Part shown: in pieces, positions 16,318 through 25,315 of the stretch
Layout of the letters: the number at the start of each line of letters is the position of its first letter
Position numbering within the stretch: position 1 is the first letter of the stretch
NCBI RefSeq assembly: GCF_004217495.1
Contig: NZ_SHLC01000001.1
Span: 2,604,001 to 2,668,000, forward strand
DNA: 64,000 nucleotides
Source: Microterricola gilva
GTDB lineage: Bacteria; Actinomycetota; Actinomycetes; Actinomycetales; Microbacteriaceae
Direction of reading: 5' to 3'
Program-made: the position numbers and the translations under genes
Notes under the pieces: model-generated
Database searches by the model: none
What the model saw: only the letters and a program-made list of their open reading frames with translations
Told to the model about the DNA's origin: nothing

Positions 16318-17211
16318 TTAGTCCAGTTCGCCGACGAACTGCTTGAGCCACACGCGGAGGTCCGGGCCCAGGTCACCCCGGGCGACGGCGAGCTGCACGA
16401 TGGCCTTGATGTAGTCGAGACGGTCGCCCGTGTCGTAGCGGCGGCCGCGGAACACGACGCCGTAGACGCCGCCGGTGTTCTCGGCATCCGCCGCAAGCAC
16501 CTCGAGGGCGTCGGTCAGCTGGATCTCGCCGCCCTTGCCCGGAGGCGTGTTCTCAAGCACGTCGAAGATCTCGGGCTTCAGCACGTAGCGGCCGATGATC
16601 GCGTAGTTGGACGGCGCCTCCTCGCGGCTCGGCTTCTCGACCAGGCCGGTGATGCGCACGACATCCGGGCTGTCGGTGGGCTCGATCGCGGCGGCGCCGT
16701 ACATGTGGATGGAGTCAGGGTCGACCTCGAGCAGTGCCACGATGGTCGCATCGCGTGCCTGCTGCTCGTCGAGCATGCGCGAGAGAAGCACATCGCGGTC
16801 ATCGATGATGTCGTCACCGAGGAGCACCGCGAACGGGGCATTTCCGACGTGCATCCGCGCGCGCAGCACCGCGTGGCCGAGGCCGAGCGGGTCACCCTGA
16901 CGCACGTAGTGCATGTCGGCGAGCTCCGTTGACTCGAGAACCTTCTCGAGGCGGGTGAGGTCACCCTTCTTCTCGAGCGTGGCCTCCAGCTCCGTCACCC
17001 GGTCGAAGTGGTTCTCGAGCGCGTTCTTGTTGCGGCCGGTGATCATGAGGACGTCGTGGAGCCCGGCGCCGACGGCCTCCTCCACGACGTACTGGATCGC
17101 CGGCTTGTCGACGACGGGCAGCATCTCCTTGGGCATCGCCTTGGTTGCAGGCAGGAATCGGGTTCCGAGACCTGCCGCGGGAATGACGGCCTTCGTGGCG
17201 CGAGCTTTCAT
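16318..17211 (-). CDS. galU: UTP-glucose-1-phosphate uridylyltransferase
   Basis: A 297-aa enzyme making UDP-glucose from UTP and glucose-1-phosphate. The nucleotide-binding signature AAGLGTRFLPATKAMPKEML is complete at residues 12-31, followed by VDKPAIQYVVEEAV. VLLGDD and EKPSREEAPSNYAI are further active-site blocks of GalU. Length matches the family. It is the first gene of the leftward galU cluster and is divergent from the 5-formyl-THF cyclo-ligase across 98 bp, the usual actinobacterial arrangement. UDP-glucose feeds cell-wall glycopolymers and trehalose. Confidence 0.97.
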   Translation of the reverse strand: MKARATKAVIPAAGLGTRFLPATKAMPKEMLPVVDKPAIQYVVEEAVGAGLHDVLMITGRNKNALENHFDRVTELEATLEKKGDLTRLEKVLESTELADMHYVRQGDPLGLGHAVLRARMHVGNAPFAVLLGDDIIDDRDVLLSRMLDEQQARDATIVALLEVDPDSIHMYGAAAIEPTDSPDVVRITGLVEKPSREEAPSNYAIIGRYVLKPEIFDVLENTPPGKGGEIQLTDALEVLAADAENTGGVYGVVFRGRRYDTGDRLDYIKAIVQLAVARGDLGPDLRVWLKQFVGELD

Positions 17212-17309
17212 GACCCTAGGTTACTCACACGCACGAGCGGGCCGGGCAACGCCCCGCCTGATGTGAGCGACTCCGGCTCCGCAGGAGGCAGAACGCCTAA
17301 GATGGGGCC

Positions 17310-17888
17310 ATGTCTCCCGATCCCACGCTGGCGAAGCGCGCACTGCGCGCCGAACTCCGCGAGCGTCGCCAGAATCTCTCTCAGCACGAGCGCGATATCG
17401 CCACGATCGGTCTCACACAGAATCTCGAGGCCGTCACACTCGATCTCGCGGCACGGTCCATCGCGTGCTTCCTCTCCACCCCGATGGAGCCGAACACCCG
17501 GCCGTTCATCAACTGGGCAGAGGCGCAGGGCCTTCGCGTGCTCTTCCCGATCTCACGGGATGACGGCCTGCTCGACTGGACGGTCGGCGAGGAGAGCGTG
17601 GAGACCGAGGGGCTCCACGGTATGCCGGAGGCGGTCGGTGAGCTTCTCGGCCCGATCGCGATCAACGACGTCGACCTGATCATCGTTCCTGCGGCATCCG
17701 TGGACGAGAGCGGGATGCGCATGGGCTGGGGCCGGGGCTATTTCGACAAGACGCTCGGTTCGATGGAGAATTGTCCTCCGGTGTATGCGGTGATCTTCGA
17801 CAGCGAATTCGTTGACGAGGTTCCGCGCGAGGTGCACGATCAGCCGGTCAACGGAGTCGTCACCCCCACCCGCATCCTCACCTTCTAG
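17310..17888 (+). CDS. 5-formyltetrahydrofolate cyclo-ligase
   Basis: A 192-aa enzyme that converts 5-formyl-THF to 5,10-methenyl-THF with ATP. Basic N-terminal residues (KRALRAELRERRQNLS) and the C-terminal signature MGWGRGYFDKTL with the preceding VPAASVDESG are diagnostic. It heads the rightward set with fmdB and mscL, divergent from galU. The gap to fmdB holds a small hairpin (CGCCGC/GCGGCG, 17911-17926) without a T-run. Confidence 0.95.
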   Translation: MSPDPTLAKRALRAELRERRQNLSQHERDIATIGLTQNLEAVTLDLAARSIACFLSTPMEPNTRPFINWAEAQGLRVLFPISRDDGLLDWTVGEESVETEGLHGMPEAVGELLGPIAINDVDLIIVPAASVDESGMRMGWGRGYFDKTLGSMENCPPVYAVIFDSEFVDEVPREVHDQPVNGVVTPTRILTF

Positions 17889-17974
17889 CATCCTTAATAT
17901 GTAGCTGTCTCGCCGCGATTGCGGCGGGGCCCGACGTTGCGCGGCTGCGCGACACAGAGACGCACGGAGACTCA

Positions 17975-18322
17975 GTGCCCACCTATTCCTACCGTTGCAC
18001 CGAGTGTGACAACGCCTTCGACATCCACCAGGCATTCACCGACGACTCGCTGAGCGTGTGCGACATCTGCGGCGGCAAGCTGCGCAAGGTGTTCAACAGC
18101 ATCGGCGTCACCTTCAACGGCAGCGGCTTCTACCGCACCGACTCCCGCTCGGGCGGAAGCTCGCTGCCGGCGGCCCCCGGCTCCGGTGCCAGCTCGAGCA
18201 CGGCATCCTCGGGCGGATCGTCCGACTCCGGCAAGGCGTCCCCGGCATCGACGACCTCGTCCGCTAGCGTTTCAGGTGCGTCAACCGCATCGAAGAGCGG
18301 CGCATCACCGACACCCAAGTAG
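17975..18322 (+). CDS. FmdB-family zinc-ribbon protein
   Basis: A 115-aa protein. The N-terminal 55 residues are the FmdB regulatory zinc ribbon: YRCTECDNAFD and VCDICGG give two CxxC pairs, followed by GSGFYRTD. The rest is a Ser/Ala/Gly/Thr-rich low-complexity tail. The start is GTG 17975, preceded by CGGAG. The family is widespread next to mscL in actinobacteria; its role is not established despite the name. Confidence 0.93.
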   Translation: MPTYSYRCTECDNAFDIHQAFTDDSLSVCDICGGKLRKVFNSIGVTFNGSGFYRTDSRSGGSSLPAAPGSGASSSTASSGGSSDSGKASPASTTSSASVSGASTASKSGASPTPK

Positions 18323-18351
18323 GCCAATCGCCTTCGCGAAAGGAAACGACC

Positions 18352-18765
18352 ATGCTCAAGGGATTCCGCGAATTCATCATGCGCGGCAACGTCATCGACC
18401 TGGCCGTGGCCGTCGTCATCGGTGCCGCATTCACCGCGGTCGTCAACTCGATCGTCGAGAACCTCTTCAACCCGATCATCGGCGCACTCTTCAACGCCGA
18501 GGACCTGGCCGGCGCCCTGATCCTTGAGCTGCCCGGCGGGGCCGCGATCAAGTTCGGCGCGATCCTCGCCTCGGTCATCACCTTCCTAATCGTCGCCGCC
18601 GTCGTCTACTTCGTCTTCGTCCTCCCCATCAACAAGATGAAGGAGATGCAGGAGGCCAAGCGCAAGGCAGGCATCGAGGACGAGAGCGCGCCGGTCACCG
18701 AACTCGACCTGCTCACCGAGATCCGCGACGCGCTCGTCGCCAGCGAGGGCAAGCACCACAAGTAG
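18352..18765 (+). CDS. mscL: Large-conductance mechanosensitive channel
   Basis: A 137-aa channel subunit that opens under membrane tension to release solutes on osmotic downshock. The N-terminal amphipathic helix (MLKGFREFIMRGN) leads into TM1 (VIDLAVAVVIGAAFTAVVNS, the most conserved block). TM2 is around residues 63-90, and a charged C-terminal bundle helix follows (VTELDLLTEIRDAL). It lies 29 bp after fmdB with AAAGGA upstream and is followed by a strong terminator. Confidence 0.97.
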   Translation: MLKGFREFIMRGNVIDLAVAVVIGAAFTAVVNSIVENLFNPIIGALFNAEDLAGALILELPGGAAIKFGAILASVITFLIVAAVVYFVFVLPINKMKEMQEAKRKAGIEDESAPVTELDLLTEIRDALVASEGKHHK

Positions 18766-18782
18766 CGCATCCAACACACGAC

Positions 18783-18817
18783 CGCGCCGATCGCCGTCAG
18801 GCGGTCGGCGCGTTTCT
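18783..18817. terminator. Terminator between mscL and the convergent small gene
   Basis: A 13-bp stem with outer arms CGCGCCGA (18783-18790) and TCGGCGCG (18805-18812), an inner CGCC/GGCG extension, and a 4-nt loop, then TTTCTGT. It ends the fmdB-mscL transcript and lies just before the end of the convergent gene. Confidence 0.85.
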
Positions 18818-18829
18818 GTCGGCGGCGGC

Positions 18830-19093
18830 TTACCAGTGCGGTGGGACGTCCCGGCGCAGGCGTTCGTCGTTGGGGCCTGAGGCGGCAGGTGTTCCGGATG
18901 CCGGTGCTCCGCCATCGGCCGATGGGCGAGCGTCCAGGATCGGGTCGTTGCGCGTGATCGGCGGCTCCGGGCTGGTGTCGGTGCCCGCGACGGGCGTCAG
19001 CCGCGCCCGGCGGCTGGATCCCGGTACTCGTTCGACCCACTGGCGGGCCGCGGAATCCGCGGCACCCCGGCCCTCATCACGCTTGTCACTCAT
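18830..19093 (-). CDS. Small conserved hypothetical protein
   Basis: An 87-aa hydrophilic, probably disordered protein. The segment RWVERVPGSSRRARLTPV... (here with QW) and the C-terminal motif NDERLRRDVPPHW look conserved rather than random, and codon use is normal for the window. The start is ATG 19093. No domain or function is recognised. It is convergent with mscL and follows the helicase-like gene by about 190 bp. Confidence 0.68.
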   Translation of the reverse strand: MSDKRDEGRGAADSAARQWVERVPGSSRRARLTPVAGTDTSPEPPITRNDPILDARPSADGGAPASGTPAASGPNDERLRRDVPPHW

Positions 19094-19183
19094 CGCGTCC
19101 AAGCCTACGCGCCCCCTCGCACCGGAAGCTCCGTCGCCGCGGGCCGCCAGATCGGGTGAGACGCTCAGGGCTTCGCGTGCGCC

Positions 19184-19221
19184 GCTGCTCCTTCGTCGCT
19201 GCGCTGGCTCGAGGGAGCAGC
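19184..19221. repeat. Inverted repeat downstream of helicase-like gene
   Basis: Arms GCTGCTCCTTCG (19184-19195) and CGAGGGAGCAGC (19210-19221) pair at 11 of 12 positions around a 14-nt loop. It lies in a 186-bp non-coding stretch (19094-19279), on the 3' side of the helicase gene. It may act as a terminator without a T-run. I see nothing else in the stretch. Confidence 0.4.
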
Positions 19222-19279
19222 CGAGGAACGAGGCAGCCCCCGAAGCCCCAACACACGCCGGAGCGCGAGCGGGAAGCGG

Positions 19280-22200
19280 TCAGGCAGCCGGGCGGAAGTC
19301 CAGCACGGCCGCGACGCGGAGGGCCACGGCATCCGGGTCGCTGAACAACTCGAAGCTGTGCACGCGCAGGTAGTGCCAGCCGAGACGCCGCAGCACCTCA
19401 GGGCGCAGGCGCAGCGACTCGCGCAGGCTCGAGGAGCCGACGGCCCCATCGGTCTCGACGACGAGCGCACGCCCGCCGTGCGAGGCGGCCAGCGCGAGCT
19501 TGTCTCGGTGCCCGAGCTCGACGCGGATGCCCATCTTCGTCAACCGCGATGCGAGGTCGAGCAGCATGGGCTCGCTGTCGTCCGGCAGGTGTTCCTCTGC
19601 CTCGCGCGCCTCGGTCTGGCTGAGGATCTGGGCGAGGGCCAGGATGCCATGGCGCTGCCGATCCTCGTCGATGTCCTCGGGGCGGAAGCAGGAGACGATG
19701 TCCATCGCACGCCGGGCGCGCGTCATGCCGACGGCGAGCAGGCGGTCGCCTCCCGGCTCCCCGAGTGCACCGAAGTTGGAGAGCAGCCGGCCGTGCGGCG
19801 TTCGACCGTAGCCGATCGAGAAGATGACGCGGTCGCGGCTCTGCGCCACCGACTGCTCGAGCGTGAGCACGGTGAACGGCTCTGTACGGTCGCGCAGGAT
19901 GAAGTCGCTGAGGTCGGTGCGCTTGGCGAATGCGGCGAGCACGGCCTGGTGCACGCGCACCGCGTGACGGTTGCTCGCGGTGATCACCATGAGCGATTCC
20001 TTGGGCCGGTTGACGGCGTGATCGAGCACGAGGGCCACGACCTCCGCCACCTCGGCGTCGACGCTCTCGACGGCGCCGGTGTCGGCATCCGGCATGCCGT
20101 TGCCGCCCGCGACGTAGTGCAGGGCGAGGCTGCCGTGGCCGAGGAAGCTCCCGGCCCAGGGCAGGGAGTCGATGCGCCCGGCGTAGAAGCGCCGGTTCAC
20201 CAGCTCGGCGAGGTCTTCGCCGCCCGCGCGATAGCTGCGGGTGAGGGTGAGCGTCGGCAGCAGTTCGCCGAGGCGGGCGAGCGCCGAGTCTGCGTGCAGG
20301 GCATCGACGGCGCTGCGGCTCTCGGATGCCTCGTCCTCGCCGTCGACGGAGGGCGTCTGGTCGGCCAGGGCGGCCTCGCTGATGCCAGTCGTGAACGGGG
20401 CAGGCGACTGCGTCACCGGGTCGCCGAATGCGACCAGCTGCTTGCCGCGGCGGATCGCGCCGAGGTTCTCTGCGAACGTCGTCGCACCGGCATCCACCAG
20501 CAAGACCGTGTCGAAGGCGATGCGGTCGGTGATCTCGGCGACCTCGTACGGTGAGGAGAGCCAGACCGGGGCGAGCACGCGCGACAGGTGAGGAGCCGCG
20601 TCGTTGAGCGCGGCAGGCGTTGCACGCTCGGAGCGGAGGACGCGCTTGAGCGTCTCGGCCTCCTCCGGCCAGTCGACGACGCCGATCTTCCACGTCTCGG
20701 CGAGCAGCCAGGCCAGCTGGGCGCCAGAAGCTCCCGCGTGAGCCTCGTCGACGAGGCGGAAGTCGGACTCCAGACGGTCGAGCACGTGCGTGTTCGCGTT
20801 CAGCAGGGCCTTGTCGCTGCCGAGCATCGACTCGAGCACCGACTGCCACCAGGCGAGCTCCAGCTCGGCGGCGACGGCGGCTTCAGGCACGTGGCGCTGC
20901 GAGAGGTCCATCAGCAGGGGGTCGAGGGCGAGGTCACGCAGCTGGGCGAGGATCGCGGTGCGCTCCTGCAGATTCGCGAGCACCTCAGAGTCGGCGGCGA
21001 GTCCGCTGAGCGCAGTCACCAGCTCCCGGATCGGACGCGCTGCAAGCTGCCTGGTCGTGCCGGCGACGCCGAGCGGGGCGTCGAGCTTGGCGAGGTCTTC
21101 GGCGACGCGGGTGTACGCAACGTGCACATCGGCGATGCCGACGGGCACCTCGGGGGTGGAGCCGGCCACGACGTAGCGCTGCCACAGCGTGCGCTGCTGC
21201 TGGATGCGCTTGAGTGCGTCGTTCATGTCGGTGACGTGCACGCCGGGGCGCAGGTATTCGAGGGCGAGCTTGCGGAGGCGGCGGCGATTGGAGCCCGACA
21301 TCTCTGGCGAATCGCGGCGGGCGGATGTCGCGGCGATCAGCTCGGTGAGCGAGCGGTCGAACACAGCCGGCTGGAACTTGTCGAGGCTCTCGCGCATGTC
21401 GAGCAGCAGGCGAAGGTAGATGCCGAGCTCGGCCACCGACTCGAACGGGCGTAGCCGGGTCTGGGCGATGAGGGCGTTGGCCCGGTCGAGCAGGCGCGGT
21501 AGCTCGACCTTGTCGAGCTGCTTGGCGAGCTCGTGGGTGGCTGTCGCCTCCGCCGTGGAGCTGAAGGAGGCGCCGTACCAGGGTGAGTCGCCAGGACCGT
21601 AGCGGAACTCGCCGAGCGCCGCGGCCTTGATCAGAGCCTCTGCCGCCGCGGAGCGGTCGTGCGCGAGTGCCTCGAGCGAGACGCGGTCGAGGCGGGCCGT
21701 CGTCGACGGCGGCGTCGGCAGCAGGGCGAGCCTGGCAAGCTCGCCGAGCGCGTCGAGCACCGAGACGCCGAGCGCCGGATCTTTGCGGCCGAGGGCTCCG
21801 CGGTAGTCGAGCAGCACCTTGCGCAGGCGCACCAGCGCATCGTCGACCTCGCCGACGCTCGGCTGGGTCGCCTTCTCGTTGCGGGTGATCGACTGGATGA
21901 CGTCGCGCCGCAGCGTGCGGCAGGTGACGGCGAGCCCGTTCAGCCCGACCTGGCCGAGCCGGTGGGCGATGCCGTCGAGCGTTGAGCGGCGGGCGCTGAC
22001 GACGAGCACGCGCTTGTGCTGGCTGACGAGCGAGCCGATCGCGTTCACGATCGTCTGGGTTCCACCCGTGCCTGGCAGCGTCTTGACGACGAGCGAGTTG
22101 CCTGCTGCGATCTGCGCGACAACGTTCTCCTGCTCGGAGTCGGCGTCGAGCAGCAGGGTGTCCGTGGCCGGCGGCCTGGCATCCTGACTGGGCGAGACCA

Positions 22201-23056
22201 CCGGGTTGTACGCACTGGCGATGCTGGCGCGGGCACCCGGGTTGCCCGCGATCGCGTCGATGACGGGGTGCTCGAGCACGGCGGCATCCGCCGACATCGT
22301 GCTGCCCACCTCGGCGAAGGAGGAGACGACCAGGCGCGGCATCACGTTGAACCAGGGCAGGTGGGAGGTGAGGCCGCGCAGGCGGTCGATCACCGGTTGC
22401 GGCTTGAACGCGCCGTTGCTCAGGGCGAGGGCGACGAACGCCTCGGCGTCGAGCGAGATCTGGAACTGCTCCTGCAGCGCCCTGGCGAGTGCCGGGTTGA
22501 GGTACGGCTGACCCTTGAGCTTGAGCTCGTAGTCACGCCCGTAGCGGCGGATCGCGAGCGGGCGCAGCAGCAGCGGGGCGAGGAACTCCTGATCGCCGTA
22601 GCGCCACTGGGCCAGGCCGATGGCGAGGTGCACCGATTCGAGCCCGCGCATCGAGCGCAGCTCGATACCCTTCTGGGTGATGACGCCGGCGGCGAGGCGG
22701 GCGTTGCGGAGGGCCAGCTCGTCACGGATCAGGCTGGAGAGCATCGTGGTCTTGCCGGTGATGAACTGCGGCAGCCCACCGGGGTGCGTGACGCTCAGCT
22801 CGATGCGGGTGCGCGTGTTGTCGTCGAAGTGGAGCAGCGGCGAGCGCCCACCCAGCTGGGTGAGCTCGGTGCGCCAGCGCTCCCACTCGCTCTCGGCGAT
22901 GTTGCCGGCGACCAGGCTCGGATCGCCGAGGCTCAGCGTGTGCGGTGAGGTCATGTTGGCAGAGGCAGCCGACGACGGCACCTCCGTACCGTCGCTGTCA
23001 AACTCCGACAGAATGTCATCGTCGTCCGTCTTCTTATCCACTCGCCACACACGCAC
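19280..23056 (-). CDS. Helicase-like ATPase with degenerate motifs and C-terminal nuclease-like domain
   Basis: A 1258-aa cytoplasmic protein resembling superfamily 1 helicases of the DUF4011 type. The Walker A region is TLPGTGGTQT (residues 326-335), with Gly332 where the catalytic Lys should be. The Walker B region is LLVDAGATT (852-860), with Ala856 instead of Glu. GDPVTQ (878-883) replaces GDPKQL, but motif VI VGMTRARRAM (1109-1118) is kept. The last 90 residues look like the REase_MTES_1575 endonuclease-like domain: D1185, then VVETDG with E1201 and D1203, and RPEVLRRLGWHYLRVHS. The fold seems retained while ATP hydrolysis is probably weak or lost. The exact start (GTG 23056 or a GTG shortly after) is uncertain. 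Confidence 0.88.
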   Translation of the reverse strand: MRVWRVDKKTDDDDILSEFDSDGTEVPSSAASANMTSPHTLSLGDPSLVAGNIAESEWERWRTELTQLGGRSPLLHFDDNTRTRIELSVTHPGGLPQFITGKTTMLSSLIRDELALRNARLAAGVITQKGIELRSMRGLESVHLAIGLAQWRYGDQEFLAPLLLRPLAIRRYGRDYELKLKGQPYLNPALARALQEQFQISLDAEAFVALALSNGAFKPQPVIDRLRGLTSHLPWFNVMPRLVVSSFAEVGSTMSADAAVLEHPVIDAIAGNPGARASIASAYNPVVSPSQDARPPATDTLLLDADSEQENVVAQIAAGNSLVVKTLPGTGGTQTIVNAIGSLVSQHKRVLVVSARRSTLDGIAHRLGQVGLNGLAVTCRTLRRDVIQSITRNEKATQPSVGEVDDALVRLRKVLLDYRGALGRKDPALGVSVLDALGELARLALLPTPPSTTARLDRVSLEALAHDRSAAAEALIKAAALGEFRYGPGDSPWYGASFSSTAEATATHELAKQLDKVELPRLLDRANALIAQTRLRPFESVAELGIYLRLLLDMRESLDKFQPAVFDRSLTELIAATSARRDSPEMSGSNRRRLRKLALEYLRPGVHVTDMNDALKRIQQQRTLWQRYVVAGSTPEVPVGIADVHVAYTRVAEDLAKLDAPLGVAGTTRQLAARPIRELVTALSGLAADSEVLANLQERTAILAQLRDLALDPLLMDLSQRHVPEAAVAAELELAWWQSVLESMLGSDKALLNANTHVLDRLESDFRLVDEAHAGASGAQLAWLLAETWKIGVVDWPEEAETLKRVLRSERATPAALNDAAPHLSRVLAPVWLSSPYEVAEITDRIAFDTVLLVDAGATTFAENLGAIRRGKQLVAFGDPVTQSPAPFTTGISEAALADQTPSVDGEDEASESRSAVDALHADSALARLGELLPTLTLTRSYRAGGEDLAELVNRRFYAGRIDSLPWAGSFLGHGSLALHYVAGGNGMPDADTGAVESVDAEVAEVVALVLDHAVNRPKESLMVITASNRHAVRVHQAVLAAFAKRTDLSDFILRDRTEPFTVLTLEQSVAQSRDRVIFSIGYGRTPHGRLLSNFGALGEPGGDRLLAVGMTRARRAMDIVSCFRPEDIDEDRQRHGILALAQILSQTEAREAEEHLPDDSEPMLLDLASRLTKMGIRVELGHRDKLALAASHGGRALVVETDGAVGSSSLRESLRLRPEVLRRLGWHYLRVHSFELFSDPDAVALRVAAVLDFRPAA

Positions 23057-23141
23057 ACCCTAATTCGCGTGGGGGGCAATACTGCGCACGTGGGCGGAGT
23101 TTCGCTCGAATAGCTCGGAATGAGCATTCTCCCAGCCGGGC

Positions 23142-23162
23142 TGGATACCCTTGGGGTATCCA
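23142..23162. promoter_or_regulatory. CsoR/CstR-type operator
   Basis: A perfect inverted repeat: arms TGGATACCC (23142-23150) and GGGTATCCA (23154-23162) around TTG. G/C tracts flanked by ATAC/GTAT are the usual form of CsoR-family operators. It ends 15 bp before the GTG start of the CoA-disulfide-reductase-like gene, and the operon's third gene encodes a CsoR-family protein, so autoregulation is very likely. Confidence 0.82.
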
Positions 23163-23177
23163 AGAGCAAGGAGTCGT

Positions 23178-25010
23178 GTGGGCGAGCAGCAAGACAATCG
23201 GTCGCGTTCGGAGCAGCCGGTTTCAGATCAACAGGGTTCGGAACAGCAGGATTCACAGAAGCGTGCGGTGACGGTGATCGTCGGTGGCGTTGCAGGCGGG
23301 ATGTCGGCGGCCACCAGGCTGCGGCGGCTCGATGAGCAGCGCGAGATCGTCGTCTTCGAACGCGGCGAGCACGTCTCCTTCGCCAACTGCGGCCTCCCGT
23401 ACCACGTCTCCGGCACCATCGCCTCGCGAGACGCCCTGCTCTTGCAGAGCCCGGAGGGCCTCGCGAAGCGCTTCCGGCTCGACGTGCGCGTGCGCACCGA
23501 GGTGGTCGCGATCGACCGTGCCGCCCGCACCGTGACGGCGCGCGACCTCGTCACCGGCGAGCTCAGCTCCCAGCCGTACGACACCCTCGTGCTCTCCCCC
23601 GGGGCGAGCCCACGCGGCTCCGCCGCGCTCGCCGGCGACTTCCGGGTGCACACGCTGCGCGACGTCTCCGACCTCGACCGCATCATGGCGAGCCTCGCCA
23701 TCACCGTTGACGACGCCCCGCTCCGCGAAGCCGTCGTGCTCGGCGGCGGATACATCGGCGTTGAGCTGGCCGAGAACCTGCTGGCCCGCGGGCTGAGCGT
23801 CACGCTCGTGCAGCGCGGGGCACAGCTGTTGCCCGCACTGGACGCCGAGATGGCGGCGCCGTTCGCCGAGCACATGGTGGATGCCGGCATCCGCCTGCGC
23901 CTCGGCGCCGAGGTGGTCGGCACCACGGCCGTCGGCGCGAGCGCCGACCCCACCGATGACGTCCTGCTGCTCAGCGACGGCAGCACGCTCCCGGCCGATC
24001 TGATCTTCTCCGCCATCGGCGTTCAGCCGTCGAGTGCCATCGCCGCCGAGGCCGGCCTCGCCATCGGCCCGAACGGCGGGATCCTCGTCGACGCGATGCA
24101 CCGGAGCTCCGATCCGGCGATCTTCGCCGTCGGGGACGCAGCGGAGAAGGCGGACGCCGTCAGCGGCGAGCCCCGCCTGCTCCCGCTCGCCGGGCCCGCC
24201 AACCGGCACGGCCGCGCCGTCGCCGACACGATCGCCGGGGCGCCCGACAGCGGCTCTCCGTCCCCGCGGGCGCTCGGCACGGCGATCGTCGGTTTCCGCG
24301 GTCTGGCCGCCGCCAGCGTCGGCTGGAACGAGCGCGCACTGCGCAGCCGCGGTCGTGCTGTGCGCGTTCTGCACAGCCACCCGCTCTCGCACGCGGGCTA
24401 CTACCCCGGTGCCGAGATGCTCTCGCTCAAGCTGCTGGTCGACCCGGAGACGGATCTGATCCTCGGAGCCCAGGCCGTCGGCCGGGACGGCGTCGACAAG
24501 CGCATCGACGTGATCGCGACGGCTATGAGCGCCGGCCTGACGGCATCCGCCCTCGCCGATCTCGAACTCGCCTACGCGCCGCAATTCGGTTCGGCCAAAG
24601 ACCCGATCAACCTGCTCGGATACCTCAACAGCAATCGGGCGGCCGGCCACGACCGCACGCTGCAGTGGCACGAGCTGGACGAGGCGGTCGCCGCTGGGGC
24701 ATTCCTGCTCGACGTGCGCGCCCCTGGTCAGCTTGCAGAGGGCCTCATCCCCGGTGCGACCCACATCCCGGTCGAGCAGTTGCGCGATCGCCACCACGAA
24801 CTGCCGAACGGCCCGATCGTCGTGCACTGCCGCGTGGGGCAGGGCGCGCACACGGCGGCGCGCCTGCTCGGCAATCTCGGCCACGACGTCGTCAACCTCG
24901 ACGGCGGCTACCTCACTTGGCGCGACGCGCAGCGGGCAGCCGCCCTCGCAAGCCCATCCCCCACCCCCGACGCAGCAGTCCTCACCGAAACAGAAGGCGC
25001 CATCCGATGA
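23178..25010 (+). CDS. CoA-disulfide reductase / rhodanese fusion (sulfur FAD reductase)
   Basis: A 610-aa flavoprotein. The FAD-binding region begins VIVGGVAGGMSAATRLRRL. The active-site Cys71 is in the SFANCGLPY motif of CoA-disulfide reductases, and the NAD(P)H site is VVLGGGYIGVELAE. After the dimerisation domain comes a rhodanese domain with Cys551 in HCRVGQGAHTA. Such fusions reduce CoA persulfide or polysulfide and release sulfide or pass sulfane sulfur. GTG 23178 is chosen because AAGGAG lies just upstream. The Gln/Ser-rich first 25 residues are unusual. The stop overlaps the next gene (ATGA). Confidence 0.93.
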   Translation: MGEQQDNRSRSEQPVSDQQGSEQQDSQKRAVTVIVGGVAGGMSAATRLRRLDEQREIVVFERGEHVSFANCGLPYHVSGTIASRDALLLQSPEGLAKRFRLDVRVRTEVVAIDRAARTVTARDLVTGELSSQPYDTLVLSPGASPRGSAALAGDFRVHTLRDVSDLDRIMASLAITVDDAPLREAVVLGGGYIGVELAENLLARGLSVTLVQRGAQLLPALDAEMAAPFAEHMVDAGIRLRLGAEVVGTTAVGASADPTDDVLLLSDGSTLPADLIFSAIGVQPSSAIAAEAGLAIGPNGGILVDAMHRSSDPAIFAVGDAAEKADAVSGEPRLLPLAGPANRHGRAVADTIAGAPDSGSPSPRALGTAIVGFRGLAAASVGWNERALRSRGRAVRVLHSHPLSHAGYYPGAEMLSLKLLVDPETDLILGAQAVGRDGVDKRIDVIATAMSAGLTASALADLELAYAPQFGSAKDPINLLGYLNSNRAAGHDRTLQWHELDEAVAAGAFLLDVRAPGQLAEGLIPGATHIPVEQLRDRHHELPNGPIVVHCRVGQGAHTAARLLGNLGHDVVNLDGGYLTWRDAQRAAALASPSPTPDAAVLTETEGAIR

Positions 25011-25315
25011 TCGAAATCCAGCCAACAGAACTCGCCGCCATCGACGGAGCCGTCATCCTCGATGTGCGCGAGGAGTACGAGTTCGAGCAGCTGCACGTGC
25101 CGAGCGCGCGCAGCATCCCGATCAGCCAGTTCATCGAGCGTTTCGACGAGGTGCCGGCCGACGAGACGCTCTATGTGATCTGCGCGGTCGGCGGCCGCAG
25201 CGCCCAGGTCAGCCAGTACCTCGAGCAGCGCGGCTACGACGCGGTCAACGTCGCAGGCGGAACGATCGCGTGGGCCGAGGCCGGCCTGCCGACCGTCAGC
25301 GGGGCCCAGGAATGA
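25007..25315 (+). CDS. Single-domain rhodanese
   Basis: A 102-aa sulfurtransferase. ILDVREEYEFEQLHVPSA is the standard CH2A-like block, and the catalytic Cys59 stands in VICAVGGRSAQV, an active-site loop of the right length for sulfur rather than phosphate substrates. It is translationally coupled on both sides by 4-bp overlaps. It probably carries persulfide between the fusion reductase and other acceptors. Confidence 0.95.
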   Translation: MIEIQPTELAAIDGAVILDVREEYEFEQLHVPSARSIPISQFIERFDEVPADETLYVICAVGGRSAQVSQYLEQRGYDAVNVAGGTIAWAEAGLPTVSGAQE

